Origin: Salinispira pacifica
Lineage (GTDB): Bacteria; Spirochaetota; Spirochaetia; DSM-27196; Salinispiraceae
Reading direction: 5' to 3'
DNA: 64,000 nt
Assembly (NCBI RefSeq): GCF_000507245.1
Contig: NC_023035.1
Span: 2,461,570-2,525,569 of the forward strand
The notes below the pieces were generated by a model. It made no database searches. It was not told the origin of the DNA and worked only from the letters and a program-made list of their open reading frames with translations. Each line of letters starts with the position of its first letter. The stretch's first letter is position 1. Below are positions 1-8,494 of this stretch, piece by piece. The position numbers and the translations under genes were made by a program.

Positions 1-477
1 AACCGGATAATACCGTTACAGGCAATTTTTCAGTATGTTTCATAATGCCGCATATTAGTGGTACTTTGTTCCACTGTCAATACTTTGTTGCTTTTTAGGG
101 CTTTAGTAACATAAATGGCGACTTAGGACCTTCTGAAAATCCAAACCCAATGCAGATACATGAATTGCGGCTTGATTTTTCTCACAGGTATGTGGTTTTT
201 ACAGGAAGGAGCTAAAAACCCTTGCACCGGCCTCCGTGGTGGGAGCGAAAATGTGCCTGGATGAAGCCATGGATCGACGGATTACAGGCAGGATTGTGAG
301 TATCTCCCAGTCTTGTCTTCATCCCATGTTGGGTAAAAGCTGCCATGCTTATCGCATTTTGGCATGAAGATTTCGGCGGCGAATGTAAAAGACGATTTTA
401 TCTTTTCTGCGGTTCAATCTTTCAACATATCGGGAAAAATTCGAGCCGACACTTCATTAATGATCTACTATATTCAT
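1..477. other. 477-bp stretch with no recognisable gene
   Basis: I see no convincing coding frame or RNA gene here. The short open frames lack plausible starts and family-like sequence. TACTTTGTT occurs twice, near 62 and 82, but forms no larger array. A -10-like TATATT lies at 469-474, only 3 nt before the ATG at 478. That is too close for a standard promoter serving that start, so the promoter of the first gene is not assigned. A decayed 3' end of an upstream gene cannot be excluded. Confidence 0.5.
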
Positions 478-1287
478 ATGGATATAAGAGATATTCGGAA
501 AACGAGCATCCCGCTCTGCATGACTGCGTTCATCATGACCTGCTGTACTGCTCTTCTCTTCGGCTGCGCATCCAATGGTCCGGCCCACGATACAGACAGT
601 CTGATATCGGGCTTGGATATCCCCGGCAGTTTCATAAAAAGCGGCTATTCCAGTGAAGCCGATCTGAATTTCCTGGCAACATTTCCGCCGGAAAGCGGCA
701 GGACTCCGGGCCTTGTTGTATTTCTCCACAGCATGGAAGAGCGGGGCAATAGCTTGCACAGGGTATATGACAACCCGGCAGGTGAAGGCCCGGGTCTGGC
801 AAAAATCGCCCTGGAGGATCAGGACTTCCCGTTCATCACACTTTCCCCCCTTTGCCCCCGGGGAACCTACTGGACCTTTCTTCACCGCAGGCTGGGCACA
901 TTGATTCGGGAATTTATTGAAGAAGAATCTATCGATGGGGATCGGGTCTACCTTACCGGCGTCAGCATGGGTGGAATGGGCACCTGGTCCATGGCCATGG
1001 CCCAACCTGATCTGTTTGCCGGGATTGTACCGATTTCCGCCGCCGTGTACTCCCCTCCGATTCGCCCCCGCTACCGCCGCATTGCGGAAATTCCGGCCCT
1101 GGTGGTGCACGACCTGAAAGATCCTTCCATACCCTATGATAAGGCCCGGAAAACTGTCCAGCGATTTCAAAAAGCGGGGGGTACTGCAGAGTTTGTTCGC
1201 TATGATTCCGGCGAGCATTATATCCACACCAATGTTTACCGCAGCGATATGTTTATTGCCTGGCTGATGGGGGTGGGGACTGAGTAG
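478..1287 (+). CDS. Secreted lipoprotein esterase/hydrolase (alpha/beta-hydrolase fold)
   Basis: The protein (269 aa) is a predicted lipoprotein. From the ATG at 478 it has a short basic start, a hydrophobic segment and the lipobox LFGC, so it should be lipid-anchored outside the cytoplasmic membrane. The mature part has alpha/beta-hydrolase features: a nucleophile elbow GVSMGGMG, an acid-containing HDLKDPSIPY segment, and GEHYIH near the C-terminus supplying the histidine. The arrangement resembles esterases of the PHB-depolymerase and prolyl-oligopeptidase type that act on acylated carbohydrates or polyesters. The substrate is not determinable. The frame stays open upstream to 364, but only the 478 start places the signal at the N-terminus. 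No clear Shine-Dalgarno sequence is visible. It appears monocistronic. Confidence 0.75.
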   Translation: MDIRDIRKTSIPLCMTAFIMTCCTALLFGCASNGPAHDTDSLISGLDIPGSFIKSGYSSEADLNFLATFPPESGRTPGLVVFLHSMEERGNSLHRVYDNPAGEGPGLAKIALEDQDFPFITLSPLCPRGTYWTFLHRRLGTLIREFIEEESIDGDRVYLTGVSMGGMGTWSMAMAQPDLFAGIVPISAAVYSPPIRPRYRRIAEIPALVVHDLKDPSIPYDKARKTVQRFQKAGGTAEFVRYDSGEHYIHTNVYRSDMFIAWLMGVGTE

Positions 1288-1407
1288 ACGGCGGCCGTGT
1301 ACATGCGTGCGGACCTTCCTCCCCGCAGGCTTTTTCCCTGCACTTCACTTTTGTACGCTCAGGTCTTACCTTTAGATTTCAGCTAATAATATGCATAGGA
1401 GTATCTC

Positions 1408-2244
1408 ATGAACATTGAACTGAACAGCGGACATTCTATTCCTGCCCTTGGACTGGGCACCTTCCGGGCCAAGGATCAGGAAGTGTACAAAGCCGTCCTG
1501 CACGCCATTGAAGCAGGGTATCGCCATATCGATACCGCTGTTGCCTACGGAAATGAGGAAGAGGTTGGCAAGGCCATTGCCGAGAGCCCGGTTCCCCGGG
1601 AGGAATTGTTCGTTACCACCAAAGTCTGGAACACCGCACACAGCAAGAAAGATGCAGCTGAAATGATCAATGAGTCCCTGAAGAAGCTGGGGCTGGAGTA
1701 TATTGATTTGGTTCTGGTGCACTGGCCCTGGACCTATGAGCGAAATGCGGCGGTGTATGAGGCCATGGAAGACGCCGTGGATGCCGGCACGGTCCGATCC
1801 ATCGGTATTTCCAACTTCAATATCCACCACATTGAGAGCCTGCTGAAGACCGCCCGGATCACCCCTGCGGTGAACCAGATGGAATGCCATGTGCATCTGC
1901 AGAACACCCGCCTGCAGGAGTACCTGGACGACAAAGGCATCCGGCTGGAGGCATATGCGCCGTTCAAAAGCCATGATATCGGAGATATTCTGGATGATGA
2001 GACGCTGAAAAAGATCGGAGATGCCCACGGAAAGACCGTACCCCAGGTGTCGCTTCGCTGGATGCTGCAGCGGGGGATTATTGTGATCCCCAAGTCGGTG
2101 CATGCGCAGCGCATCGATGAGAACTTTGACGTTTTCGATTTTGAACTCTCGGATGAGCAGATGCATGAAATTCGTAAGCTCAAGCGCGCCGATCGCGCAT
2201 TCCCCGAACCTGACAACGTGGACTTCGGTTTCGTGAACCTCTAA
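1408..2244 (+). CDS. Aldo/keto reductase (2,5-diketogluconate reductase type)
   Basis: A cytoplasmic NAD(P)H-dependent aldo/keto reductase of 278 aa, the normal length for the family. The catalytic tetrad is complete: Asp42 and Tyr47 in HIDTAVAYGNE, Lys72 in TTKVWN and His105 in LVHWP. The nucleotide-binding end includes IPKSVHAQRIDENFDVFDF. The overall pattern (GLGTFRA start, GISNFNIHHIESLL) is that of the AKR5-like branch that reduces keto sugars, methylglyoxal and other small carbonyls. The true substrate is unknown. The start is supported by TAGGAG about 7 nt upstream. It stands alone between unrelated genes. Confidence 0.9.
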   Translation: MNIELNSGHSIPALGLGTFRAKDQEVYKAVLHAIEAGYRHIDTAVAYGNEEEVGKAIAESPVPREELFVTTKVWNTAHSKKDAAEMINESLKKLGLEYIDLVLVHWPWTYERNAAVYEAMEDAVDAGTVRSIGISNFNIHHIESLLKTARITPAVNQMECHVHLQNTRLQEYLDDKGIRLEAYAPFKSHDIGDILDDETLKKIGDAHGKTVPQVSLRWMLQRGIIVIPKSVHAQRIDENFDVFDFELSDEQMHEIRKLKRADRAFPEPDNVDFGFVNL

Positions 2245-2475
2245 CCCATTTCAGCCCGGGATGTCCGCCTGCGATCCAGCATGGAATTGGGCCGGGGCAC
2301 CCCCGGGTTTCACCGGCTGTGCCGGCCGGGGTGAGTCAGCGATCCGCTGCCGACAACCCGGGATAATCCATTGCCACACCCGCCAGAATTTCAGCCACCG
2401 CAGCCACAACTTCCGGCCGGACATTTTTCTGCTGTCAACAAAATTTTCCCGTATGCCCGGAAGCTGCCCAGGGAA

Positions 2476-5262
2476 TCAGCCTGTAAAATCCGGAGAGAAG
2501 CCCCGGCGCAGCATATTTTCGCTCACCGCCACAGGATGCACGAAGTTCAGAAGGTACTGGGAACCTCCGGCCTTTGTGCCCTGCCCCGAAAGCTTGAAGC
2601 CGCCGAAGGGCTGGCGGCCCACAAGTGCTCCGGTGATGGATCGGTTTATATAGATATTTCCCGCTTCAAGATGTTCCCGTACAAGATCTATATGCCCCCG
2701 GTTTCGGCTGACGATTCCTCCGGTGAGACCGAAATCAACCGCATTGGCCATTTCAATTCCCTGCCGGATGGATTCGGTTTTCATGACCGCCAGAACCGGT
2801 CCGAACACTTCCTCCTGTGCCAGCCGATGTTCAGGACGGATATCGGCAAATATGGCCAGATTGTCCTTCACCAGCATTTCCCGGCCTTCCTCCCTTCCTA
2901 TTGCGATATAATCGGCGATCTTCCGTTCAGCCTCGGGGCTCACCGCCGGCCCGAGAAAGGTTCCCGGATCTACGGCATCTCCCATGATCAAGGAATCTGC
3001 CGCGGCAGTGAGACGGTTCAGGAATTCATTGTACAGCGATTCATGCACGATGGCCCGGGAAGCGGCGGAACATTTCTGTCCCTGAAAGCCGAATGCCGAG
3101 TAGAGGACGGCCTCAACGGCCACATCAAGATCCGCATCGCTGTCAATAATAATTCCGTTTTTCCCGCCCATCTCGGTGACCGATGAGCGAACATAGGCAC
3201 TTCCCTGCTGCTGCCGGGAGAGGGTCTCGATAATTCCCAGACCCACTTCCTTTGAACCGGTGAATGCAATGCAGTTGATCCGGGGATGGGAAACCAGGGC
3301 CGCCCCCACCACCTCCCCCTCGCCGGGGAAGAAATGGAGTATTTCAGCGGGAACCCCTGCTTCCATGAAAATCTCATACATCAACCTGCCGGTGACTGCG
3401 CTTTCCTCTGCGGGTTTGTACAGCACACCGTTTCCCGTTACCAGGGCGGCACTGGTCATGCCGGTGCTGATGGCCAGGGGAAAATTCCATGGAGCGATTA
3501 CCCCCGCAATTCCCCGGGGCCGGTAGCTCAAAGAGTTCCGTTCACCGGCAATATTCGACAGGGAACGGGGGGAAAAGAGCTTTTCCGATTCAGCGGCATA
3601 ATAATTAAGAAAATCGATGGCTTCACAGACATCATTATATGCCTGGTCCCACTGCTTCCCCACTTCCAGCACCTGTACGGCGGCGAGTTCATATATCCTC
3701 CGGGACATGATGCCGGCGCTGCGGCGCAGAATCTCCGCCCTGCGGGGAGCATTGGAGGCAGCCTTCCATGCAGCTGCGGCGTTTTGTATTGCATTCACGG
3801 CCTCATTCAGACGTGTGCTGATTTCGTTTGTGCTGATATTGCTGATGCGCTTTTTCACGCCGGTGATTACCGTTGGGGCGGTATCCAGGGCATGAGAAAA
3901 CGATCTGCGTACCGCCTCCAGACTGAAATCCCCGGGGGGATGATTGGAAAAATGCTCCCCGTCCGCCCGGGACGGAGCAGGGGAAGAGGTTACGGTGGGT
4001 GAAGCAAAAATATCTTCCCGAGATGCGGCCTGAATGAACTGCAGGCGAACCATTCCGTCCCGGGCGGTATTTTCAACCAGGCGGCGTACCAGATACGCCA
4101 TTCCCGGGACCATGGGGCCGTAGGGGGCATAGAGCCGTACGGTCTGACCCAGGGCTGTCAGAGCCTCTGCCATTCCCGACGCCATGCCGTTGAGCATCTG
4201 AATCTCATACTCATGGGAGGAAAGACCGGCTTCTTCCGCCAGGCGGCGGGTTTCCGCCGCGGTACGCATATTGTGGGTGGCCGCAGCCACCCGGATCAGG
4301 TCGGAGTTCTCAAAGAGGAGGGCAAGGTTTTCCTCATATGCGGCGTCAGTCATATATTTTTCTTCAAACACCGGTGACGGCCAGCCGTTCTCCTGGGCGA
4401 AAATCCGTTCATACTCATAATAGGCACCCTTCACCAGCCGGACGGTGAACCGGTAATTTCCCCGCCGGGCGAAGGCCGTAAGATCCCTGAGATCTGCGCC
4501 GGTTTCCTTCAAATAGGATTGGACGGCGATCCCCAGCTGATGGTATGAGCTTTCCGATACCAAGCGCTTGAAGGCGGAAAGAGTGATATTTTTGTACACC
4601 CTCTGTTCCATATCAACATGAAGAAACCCATCCGCATCCTTCACCGCCGTGAGGATCCGCTTAAGCCGGGAGACTAGCACATCCACGCTCCGCTCATAGT
4701 TCAACGGTCCGATTTGCGAGTAGAGACTTGTGGGTTTTACGGTTATGTGCACCGGCAGCCCAGCGCCGCTGAGAACTTCCACGGCTTCCAGCTGTTTGGC
4801 CAGGTAGATCTCCGCCTCTTCCTCACTGAGGGTGGCTTCTCCCAAGGTATCCAGGGTGTAGAGGAAGCCCCGTTCGGCCATGGAAGAAACCGCGGCAAGG
4901 GCCTGAGTCAGGTCCCGTCCGCAAACAAATGAGGCGAACAAATCCTCCAGCAATTCCGACAGACCGGAGCCGTCAAGCTCCATAAACCAGGGCGGAGCAT
5001 ATGTAGCGGCAAAATAGTCGTCCCGGTACTCCTCAACCTGGCGCTCCCCGTTGAGCACAGGATACACGTCTATAAGATACAGCAGCGCCGCCATAAACTG
5101 ATGATCTGCGGCGGCATGAAGCAGCACTCTTCCGCCGGGAGTCCCCGAGTCAAACAGGGGATCCTTCCGAGACATGGTCTGTGTATACAACTGCTCCCTG
5201 AAATTCACCGGTTTCGCCACAAATCCTCCAATGCACGGTCCATCCAACACGCTCAGCGCCAA
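2476..5262 (-). CDS. putA: Bifunctional proline dehydrogenase / glutamate-semialdehyde dehydrogenase (PutA type)
   Basis: This 928-aa enzyme oxidises proline to glutamate in two steps. The N-terminal half is the FAD-dependent proline dehydrogenase barrel, with VRLVKGAYY, AATHN, QMLNGMA and RLYAPYG followed by YLVRRLVENTA. The C-terminal half is an aldehyde dehydrogenase, with GVIAPWNFPLAI, FTGSKEVGLG, TEMGGKNG and the catalytic Cys in GQKCSAASR. No ribbon-helix-helix DNA-binding domain precedes the catalytic part, so it should not act as its own repressor. Start choice is uncertain. The longest frame begins at a TTG, and the first in-frame ATG (near 5175) lies inside a helix that looks like part of the fold, so a TTG or GTG start upstream of it is likely. 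It appears monocistronic. Confidence 0.9.
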   Translation of the reverse strand: MALSVLDGPCIGGFVAKPVNFREQLYTQTMSRKDPLFDSGTPGGRVLLHAAADHQFMAALLYLIDVYPVLNGERQVEEYRDDYFAATYAPPWFMELDGSGLSELLEDLFASFVCGRDLTQALAAVSSMAERGFLYTLDTLGEATLSEEEAEIYLAKQLEAVEVLSGAGLPVHITVKPTSLYSQIGPLNYERSVDVLVSRLKRILTAVKDADGFLHVDMEQRVYKNITLSAFKRLVSESSYHQLGIAVQSYLKETGADLRDLTAFARRGNYRFTVRLVKGAYYEYERIFAQENGWPSPVFEEKYMTDAAYEENLALLFENSDLIRVAAATHNMRTAAETRRLAEEAGLSSHEYEIQMLNGMASGMAEALTALGQTVRLYAPYGPMVPGMAYLVRRLVENTARDGMVRLQFIQAASREDIFASPTVTSSPAPSRADGEHFSNHPPGDFSLEAVRRSFSHALDTAPTVITGVKKRISNISTNEISTRLNEAVNAIQNAAAAWKAASNAPRRAEILRRSAGIMSRRIYELAAVQVLEVGKQWDQAYNDVCEAIDFLNYYAAESEKLFSPRSLSNIAGERNSLSYRPRGIAGVIAPWNFPLAISTGMTSAALVTGNGVLYKPAEESAVTGRLMYEIFMEAGVPAEILHFFPGEGEVVGAALVSHPRINCIAFTGSKEVGLGIIETLSRQQQGSAYVRSSVTEMGGKNGIIIDSDADLDVAVEAVLYSAFGFQGQKCSAASRAIVHESLYNEFLNRLTAAADSLIMGDAVDPGTFLGPAVSPEAERKIADYIAIGREEGREMLVKDNLAIFADIRPEHRLAQEEVFGPVLAVMKTESIRQGIEMANAVDFGLTGGIVSRNRGHIDLVREHLEAGNIYINRSITGALVGRQPFGGFKLSGQGTKAGGSQYLLNFVHPVAVSENMLRRGFSPDFTG

Positions 5263-5440
5263 CCGTACCGGAGTTCAGTCCGGAATGAAAAAACCGGCCG
5301 GTCATGCGCTTCTGACACTCATAAAATCATATCGTTGCTTGGGGAATTTTGCGAGTTTTTTCTTGAGTCCTTTACTAATATTCACACATTCCGCCGGGAA
5401 CACAGCTATTTCCACCCTGTTCCCCGGGAGAATTCACTCT

Positions 5441-6649
5441 TCAGAAGCGGTCTGTGATAAAAATCGGGTTCCGTCCGGAGAAAAATTGTTCCATTCCGGG
5501 GAGGTCGGATTCATCGGTCAGTCCGGTGAGCACCGCCTGTTCCAGAGAGATTCCCCCGAACAGCAGGGAGCTGAAGACGGAGAGATCTATTTCAGGCAGA
5601 CCTTCCGGAGGGCTGGCGGAGGGAGTGAACTCCGGCTTTCCGCCGCTGATGCGGTAGATTCCGCTGTTTTCTTCTATGGCAGGATCTGTGAGGTAAAAGC
5701 CCGCATCGGGAAGCGTCCGGTTCTCTCCTTCCTTAGAGGCGGCGAACTGCGCCACGGCGGCGGAGAAAACCTTGGGGATATTCACCGGGCGGGCCATCCA
5801 TTCGTTCACGCAGGAAATCTCGGGCCGGGGTTCACTGAGAAAATGCCGTACCTGAAACGACCCGGGCAGGTTCAACTCGATTTTGCTGATTTGGGACCGG
5901 TGCCGGGCCAGAAACTCAAAGATTGCCGCCAATCCCTGTGCATGCCGCCAGACCGCCTTGTGCACGTACAGGCCCGGGTTTTGATAGTCATCGTCCTGGC
6001 TGAAGCGCAGCCATGCGGCGGGTTCGCCCGAGGTATCACGTATCACATAGTAATAATGATTAAAACGCCGGGCGCTTTCCCGTTCCTCCTGGAAACTCCG
6101 GTAGGGCCAGTAAATGGAAGCATCAAACTGCTGAATCCACAGATTATGAAGCTCGCATATTTTATTGAACTCGGTTTCCTTCCATTCCATGGGCGCGAAG
6201 CTGAATCCGGTCCGGATTCTTCTTATATCTTCCGGGGCAAAGCGGTACTGTTTATAGTCCCCCAGGCTTCCGTAGCCGAATTTTCCGTAAAAGCGGTAGG
6301 AAAAAGGATACAAATAGGATATTCCCACCCCCTCCCGGTAATCCCGTCTGAGAACCTCATTCAGAATTTCCCGGATACGCCCCGAGTTCCTGTCGGCGGG
6401 GTCGGAAGCCACTGCAGAAATTCCGCCGGAACTCCAGTCCTCTCCGAAATACCGGGTGGTAAAGCGGATATCCGCCATCCCGCTTCGGGCATTTCCCTCA
6501 TCATCAAAAAAGGCAAGACCGTAAGATCCGTTTCCCGGAAGGGGAAAAATATGGTCAGTCCATCCGATGCTGTCGGTAAAACAATACCTGCACAGCCTCT
6601 GGTATGCCGAAATCTGCTTTTCGGAGTTGATATTTGACATGGTACTCAT
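5441..6649 (-). CDS. GNAT N-acetyltransferase, Eis-like
   Basis: A 402-aa protein resembling the Eis family: tandem GNAT folds followed by a sterol-carrier-like C-terminal domain. Visible family signatures are SAVASDPADRNSGRIREIL, which matches the acetyl-CoA binding region, and a following GISYLYPFSYRFYGKFGYG segment typical of Eis-like proteins. Such enzymes acetylate amines, including aminoglycosides in some species; the substrate here is unknown. I chose the ATG at 6649 because GAAGGGG lies just upstream. The frame remains open to 6775, but that extension translates a low-complexity tandem repeat. The gene converges with nothing and follows the promoter region of the next operon divergently. 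Confidence 0.8.
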   Translation of the reverse strand: MSTMSNINSEKQISAYQRLCRYCFTDSIGWTDHIFPLPGNGSYGLAFFDDEGNARSGMADIRFTTRYFGEDWSSGGISAVASDPADRNSGRIREILNEVLRRDYREGVGISYLYPFSYRFYGKFGYGSLGDYKQYRFAPEDIRRIRTGFSFAPMEWKETEFNKICELHNLWIQQFDASIYWPYRSFQEERESARRFNHYYYVIRDTSGEPAAWLRFSQDDDYQNPGLYVHKAVWRHAQGLAAIFEFLARHRSQISKIELNLPGSFQVRHFLSEPRPEISCVNEWMARPVNIPKVFSAAVAQFAASKEGENRTLPDAGFYLTDPAIEENSGIYRISGGKPEFTPSASPPEGLPEIDLSVFSSLLFGGISLEQAVLTGLTDESDLPGMEQFFSGRNPIFITDRF

Positions 6650-6667
6650 ACGATCCCCTTCTTCTAG

Positions 6668-6715
6668 TATTCTGGTATTCTGGTATTCTGTTGTTCTGGT
6701 ATTCTTTTGTTCTGA
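6668..6715. repeat. Degenerate tandem octanucleotide repeat in the acetyltransferase leader
   Basis: TATTCTGG occurs at 6668-6675 and 6676-6683, followed by TATTCTG and then by related TTGTTCTGG and TATTCT units. On the minus strand the array lies about 20-65 nt before the chosen ATG at 6649. The 8-nt unit is not a multiple of three, so a copy-number change would shift any reading frame begun upstream. Confidence 0.7.
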
Positions 6716-6932
6716 TACTTCATACAGACGGTAAGCATCCCCGTTTCGAATCAATAGGTTGATGCAACTTATCAACCATCAAGTTGTCCCAGTATACATT
6801 CAAATTCTCCTTCTGAGAACCGGAATTTTCCGGTGTGAGGCAAAACCGCCCCGGTGCATGGCCGCCGGCTCATTCTATCATCAGAGCCAGCCCAGTCGGC
6901 TCATCAATTTACAATTTCGCCGGAACCATCCA

Positions 6933-6961
6933 TTGACTTATGTGCATATGCACGCTAAAAT
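6933..6961 (+). promoter_or_regulatory. Sigma70-like promoter of the NifX/MinD operon
   Basis: TTGACT at 6933-6938 and TAAAAT at 6956-6961 are separated by exactly 17 nt. Transcription would start near 6968, giving a leader of about 90 nt before the ATG at 7060. The spacer contains a 12-bp perfect palindrome (6942-6953), so a bound repressor would cover the promoter. The stretch 6650-7059 holds only this promoter, its two operators and the octanucleotide repeat. Confidence 0.7.
6942..6953. promoter_or_regulatory. Operator 1: GTGCATATGCAC palindrome in the promoter spacer
   Basis: A perfect 12-bp palindrome lying between the -35 and -10 boxes. The same 12 bases recur at 6977-6988. The centres are 35 bp apart, close to three or three and a half helical turns. 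The identical pair inside and just after one promoter strongly suggests sites for a dimeric regulator. The UPF0251 DNA-binding protein encoded at the end of the operon is a candidate by position only. Confidence 0.7.
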
Positions 6962-6974
6962 ACAGATACATTAG

Positions 6975-6990
6975 GCGTGCATATGCACGC
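6975..6990. promoter_or_regulatory. Operator 2: GCGTGCATATGCACGC palindrome downstream of the promoter
   Basis: A perfect 16-bp palindrome containing the same 12-bp core as operator 1. It lies about 9-20 nt after the predicted transcription start, so binding here could block elongation or pair with operator 1. Confidence 0.7.
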
Positions 6991-7059
6991 TTCACTGGAC
7001 CCGGGGAATCTTTAAGACTCACCGGGGCATACGCTGATTGTCCAGTTCAGGAGGATTGT

Positions 7060-7305
7060 ATGAACGGAAACAGAAGAGGTCCGGAAAACGCAGGACCGGG
7101 AACCGGCAGAGGACTTGGGCTGTGCTCAGGCTACGAACAGCCCGGTTGTATGAATGAGGAAAAGGAACGGCTAGGTTTGGGACGAAGGGCCGGATACGGC
7201 CGGAGCAGAGGAGGACCCTCGGGGATGGGCCGGAAGTTCGAAAACCGGAGAGGCCGGCGCTTTGATCGGCGCGGCTCCCGCTTCCATGACTGGAGGCGTA
7301 CATGA
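7060..7305 (+). CDS. DUF5320-type small Gly/Arg-rich protein
   Basis: An 81-aa basic peptide, first gene of the operon. The N-terminal GPGTGRGLGLC motif is the hallmark of the DUF5320 family. Members are usually found beside NifX-like and MinD/Mrp-like iron-sulfur proteins, as here. The rest is rich in Gly, Arg and Lys, without membrane segments, and is probably flexible. Function is unknown; the context suggests iron-sulfur or metallocofactor handling. The start at 7060 has a strong CAGGAGG upstream. Its stop overlaps the next start by 4 nt (ATGA). Confidence 0.75.
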   Translation: MNGNRRGPENAGPGTGRGLGLCSGYEQPGCMNEEKERLGLGRRAGYGRSRGGPSGMGRKFENRRGRRFDRRGSRFHDWRRT

Positions 7306-7637
7306 TTCTTGGATTCTGCCTCAGCTCGGAAAATCCGGACGCCCCGCTGGATACTCGATTCGGCAGAGCGGCGTATTTTACTTTTATTGATTCGGATACC
7401 TCCCGGACGCTCTCAATCATGGAGAACCCGGGCAAGCATGCCGCCGGATCCGCGGGTATGGCTGCGGTGCAGATCTTCGCCGATCATCGGGCCGATGTGA
7501 TTATCGGGCCACGGCTTGGTCCCAAGGCGGAAGATGCGGCACGGGCGCTGGGATTAACCGTATACAGTCAGGGGGATTCCCGGAATGTGAGCGATGCACT
7601 CCAGCGCTTTCACAGCGGCAGCCTGGTATCAAGCTGA
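7302..7637 (+). CDS. NifX/NifB-like dinitrogenase cofactor-domain protein
   Basis: A 111-aa protein matching the small Nitro_FeMo-Co fold, with the N-terminal GFCLSSENPDAPLDTRFGRA pattern, a central IMENPGKHAAGSAG and ADVIIGPRLGPKA. These proteins bind metal-cluster precursors in nitrogenase maturation. Stand-alone forms in organisms without nitrogenase occur next to MinD-type ferredoxin ATPases and have no established role. No nif structural genes are in this window. It overlaps the preceding gene by 4 nt and shares TGATG with the following gene, so the genes are translationally coupled. Confidence 0.85.
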   Translation: MILGFCLSSENPDAPLDTRFGRAAYFTFIDSDTSRTLSIMENPGKHAAGSAGMAAVQIFADHRADVIIGPRLGPKAEDAARALGLTVYSQGDSRNVSDALQRFHSGSLVSS

Positions 7638-8494
7638 TGACGGTGGCGGTATTAAGCGGCAAAGGAGGGGCGGGGAAAACAACTTTTTCGGTTAACTGGG
7701 CACGGCTTCTGGGCGATGCATGGCTGCTGGACTGCGATGTGGAAGAGCCCAACTGTCATCTCTTCCTGCAGCCGGAGAACCAGTTCACCCGAACTGTGAC
7801 GCGAAGCGTACCGGTTCTCGACGCCCAAGCCTGCATTGGATGCGGAGCATGCGCCTCCTTCTGCGCATTCAATGCATTATTGATTTCAGGCGGGAATGTG
7901 GTTGTCATGGAAGATCTCTGCCATTCCTGCGGAGGCTGTGAAATTGTATGTCCCGCACATGCCATATCCTACCGGGAACATCCCATGGGAAGCATCACCG
8001 GGGGCAGTGCGGATAATCTGCAGCTTCTGTACGGAACACTGGCAATCGGGGAACATTCAGGGGTGCATATCATCAACACCATGCGGAAAGAATCTGCAGA
8101 ATCCGGGCTGGTGATTATCGATGCACCTCCGGGAACATCATGTTCAACCGTAGCAGCCATAAAAGGGGCCGATTACTGTGTGGTGGTTACCGAGCCCACC
8201 CCGTTCGGACTCAGCGATTTACGGATGGTGGAGGAGATGCTCAGGGAAATGGGGATGCCCTACGGTGTTGTAATCAACCGTGCCGACCTTGGAAACACAG
8301 AAGTGGAAGAACACTGCAACAATCAAAACACCGCAATTTTGGGCAGAATTCCCTTCGATTGGGAAATTGCAGGAGTAAACGGCAGGGGAGGAATCTTTGT
8401 GGATGAGCTCCACCGGCACCGGGAAAATATGCAGAAGATCAGTGAAGCGGTCTTCTTAACCATTCTTGAGGAGAACAGACATGGGACAACATAG
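7637..8494 (+). CDS. MinD-superfamily ATPase with inserted two-cluster ferredoxin domain (first copy)
   Basis: A cytoplasmic P-loop ATPase of 285 aa. The deviant Walker A motif GKGGAGKTT is at residues 8-16. After it, two [4Fe-4S] ferredoxin motifs are inserted (CIGCGACASFC and CHSCGGCEIVC), followed by the second half of the ATPase fold with VIIDAPPGTSC. This MinD/Mrp-ferredoxin architecture is known from anaerobes, typically as adjacent gene pairs next to NifX-like proteins, as seen here. It is likely a cluster carrier or an electron-linked ATPase; the exact role is unknown. It is coupled to the NifX-like gene upstream. The second copy begins inside its 3' end. Confidence 0.88.
   Translation: MTVAVLSGKGGAGKTTFSVNWARLLGDAWLLDCDVEEPNCHLFLQPENQFTRTVTRSVPVLDAQACIGCGACASFCAFNALLISGGNVVVMEDLCHSCGGCEIVCPAHAISYREHPMGSITGGSADNLQLLYGTLAIGEHSGVHIINTMRKESAESGLVIIDAPPGTSCSTVAAIKGADYCVVVTEPTPFGLSDLRMVEEMLREMGMPYGVVINRADLGNTEVEEHCNNQNTAILGRIPFDWEIAGVNGRGGIFVDELHRHRENMQKISEAVFLTILEENRHGTT

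Noticed and set aside
5174-6637. A 487-codon open frame on the plus strand
   Set aside because: It lies antisense to the Eis-like acetyltransferase gene, whose sequence is clearly family-like; the antisense translation shows no domain and odd composition.
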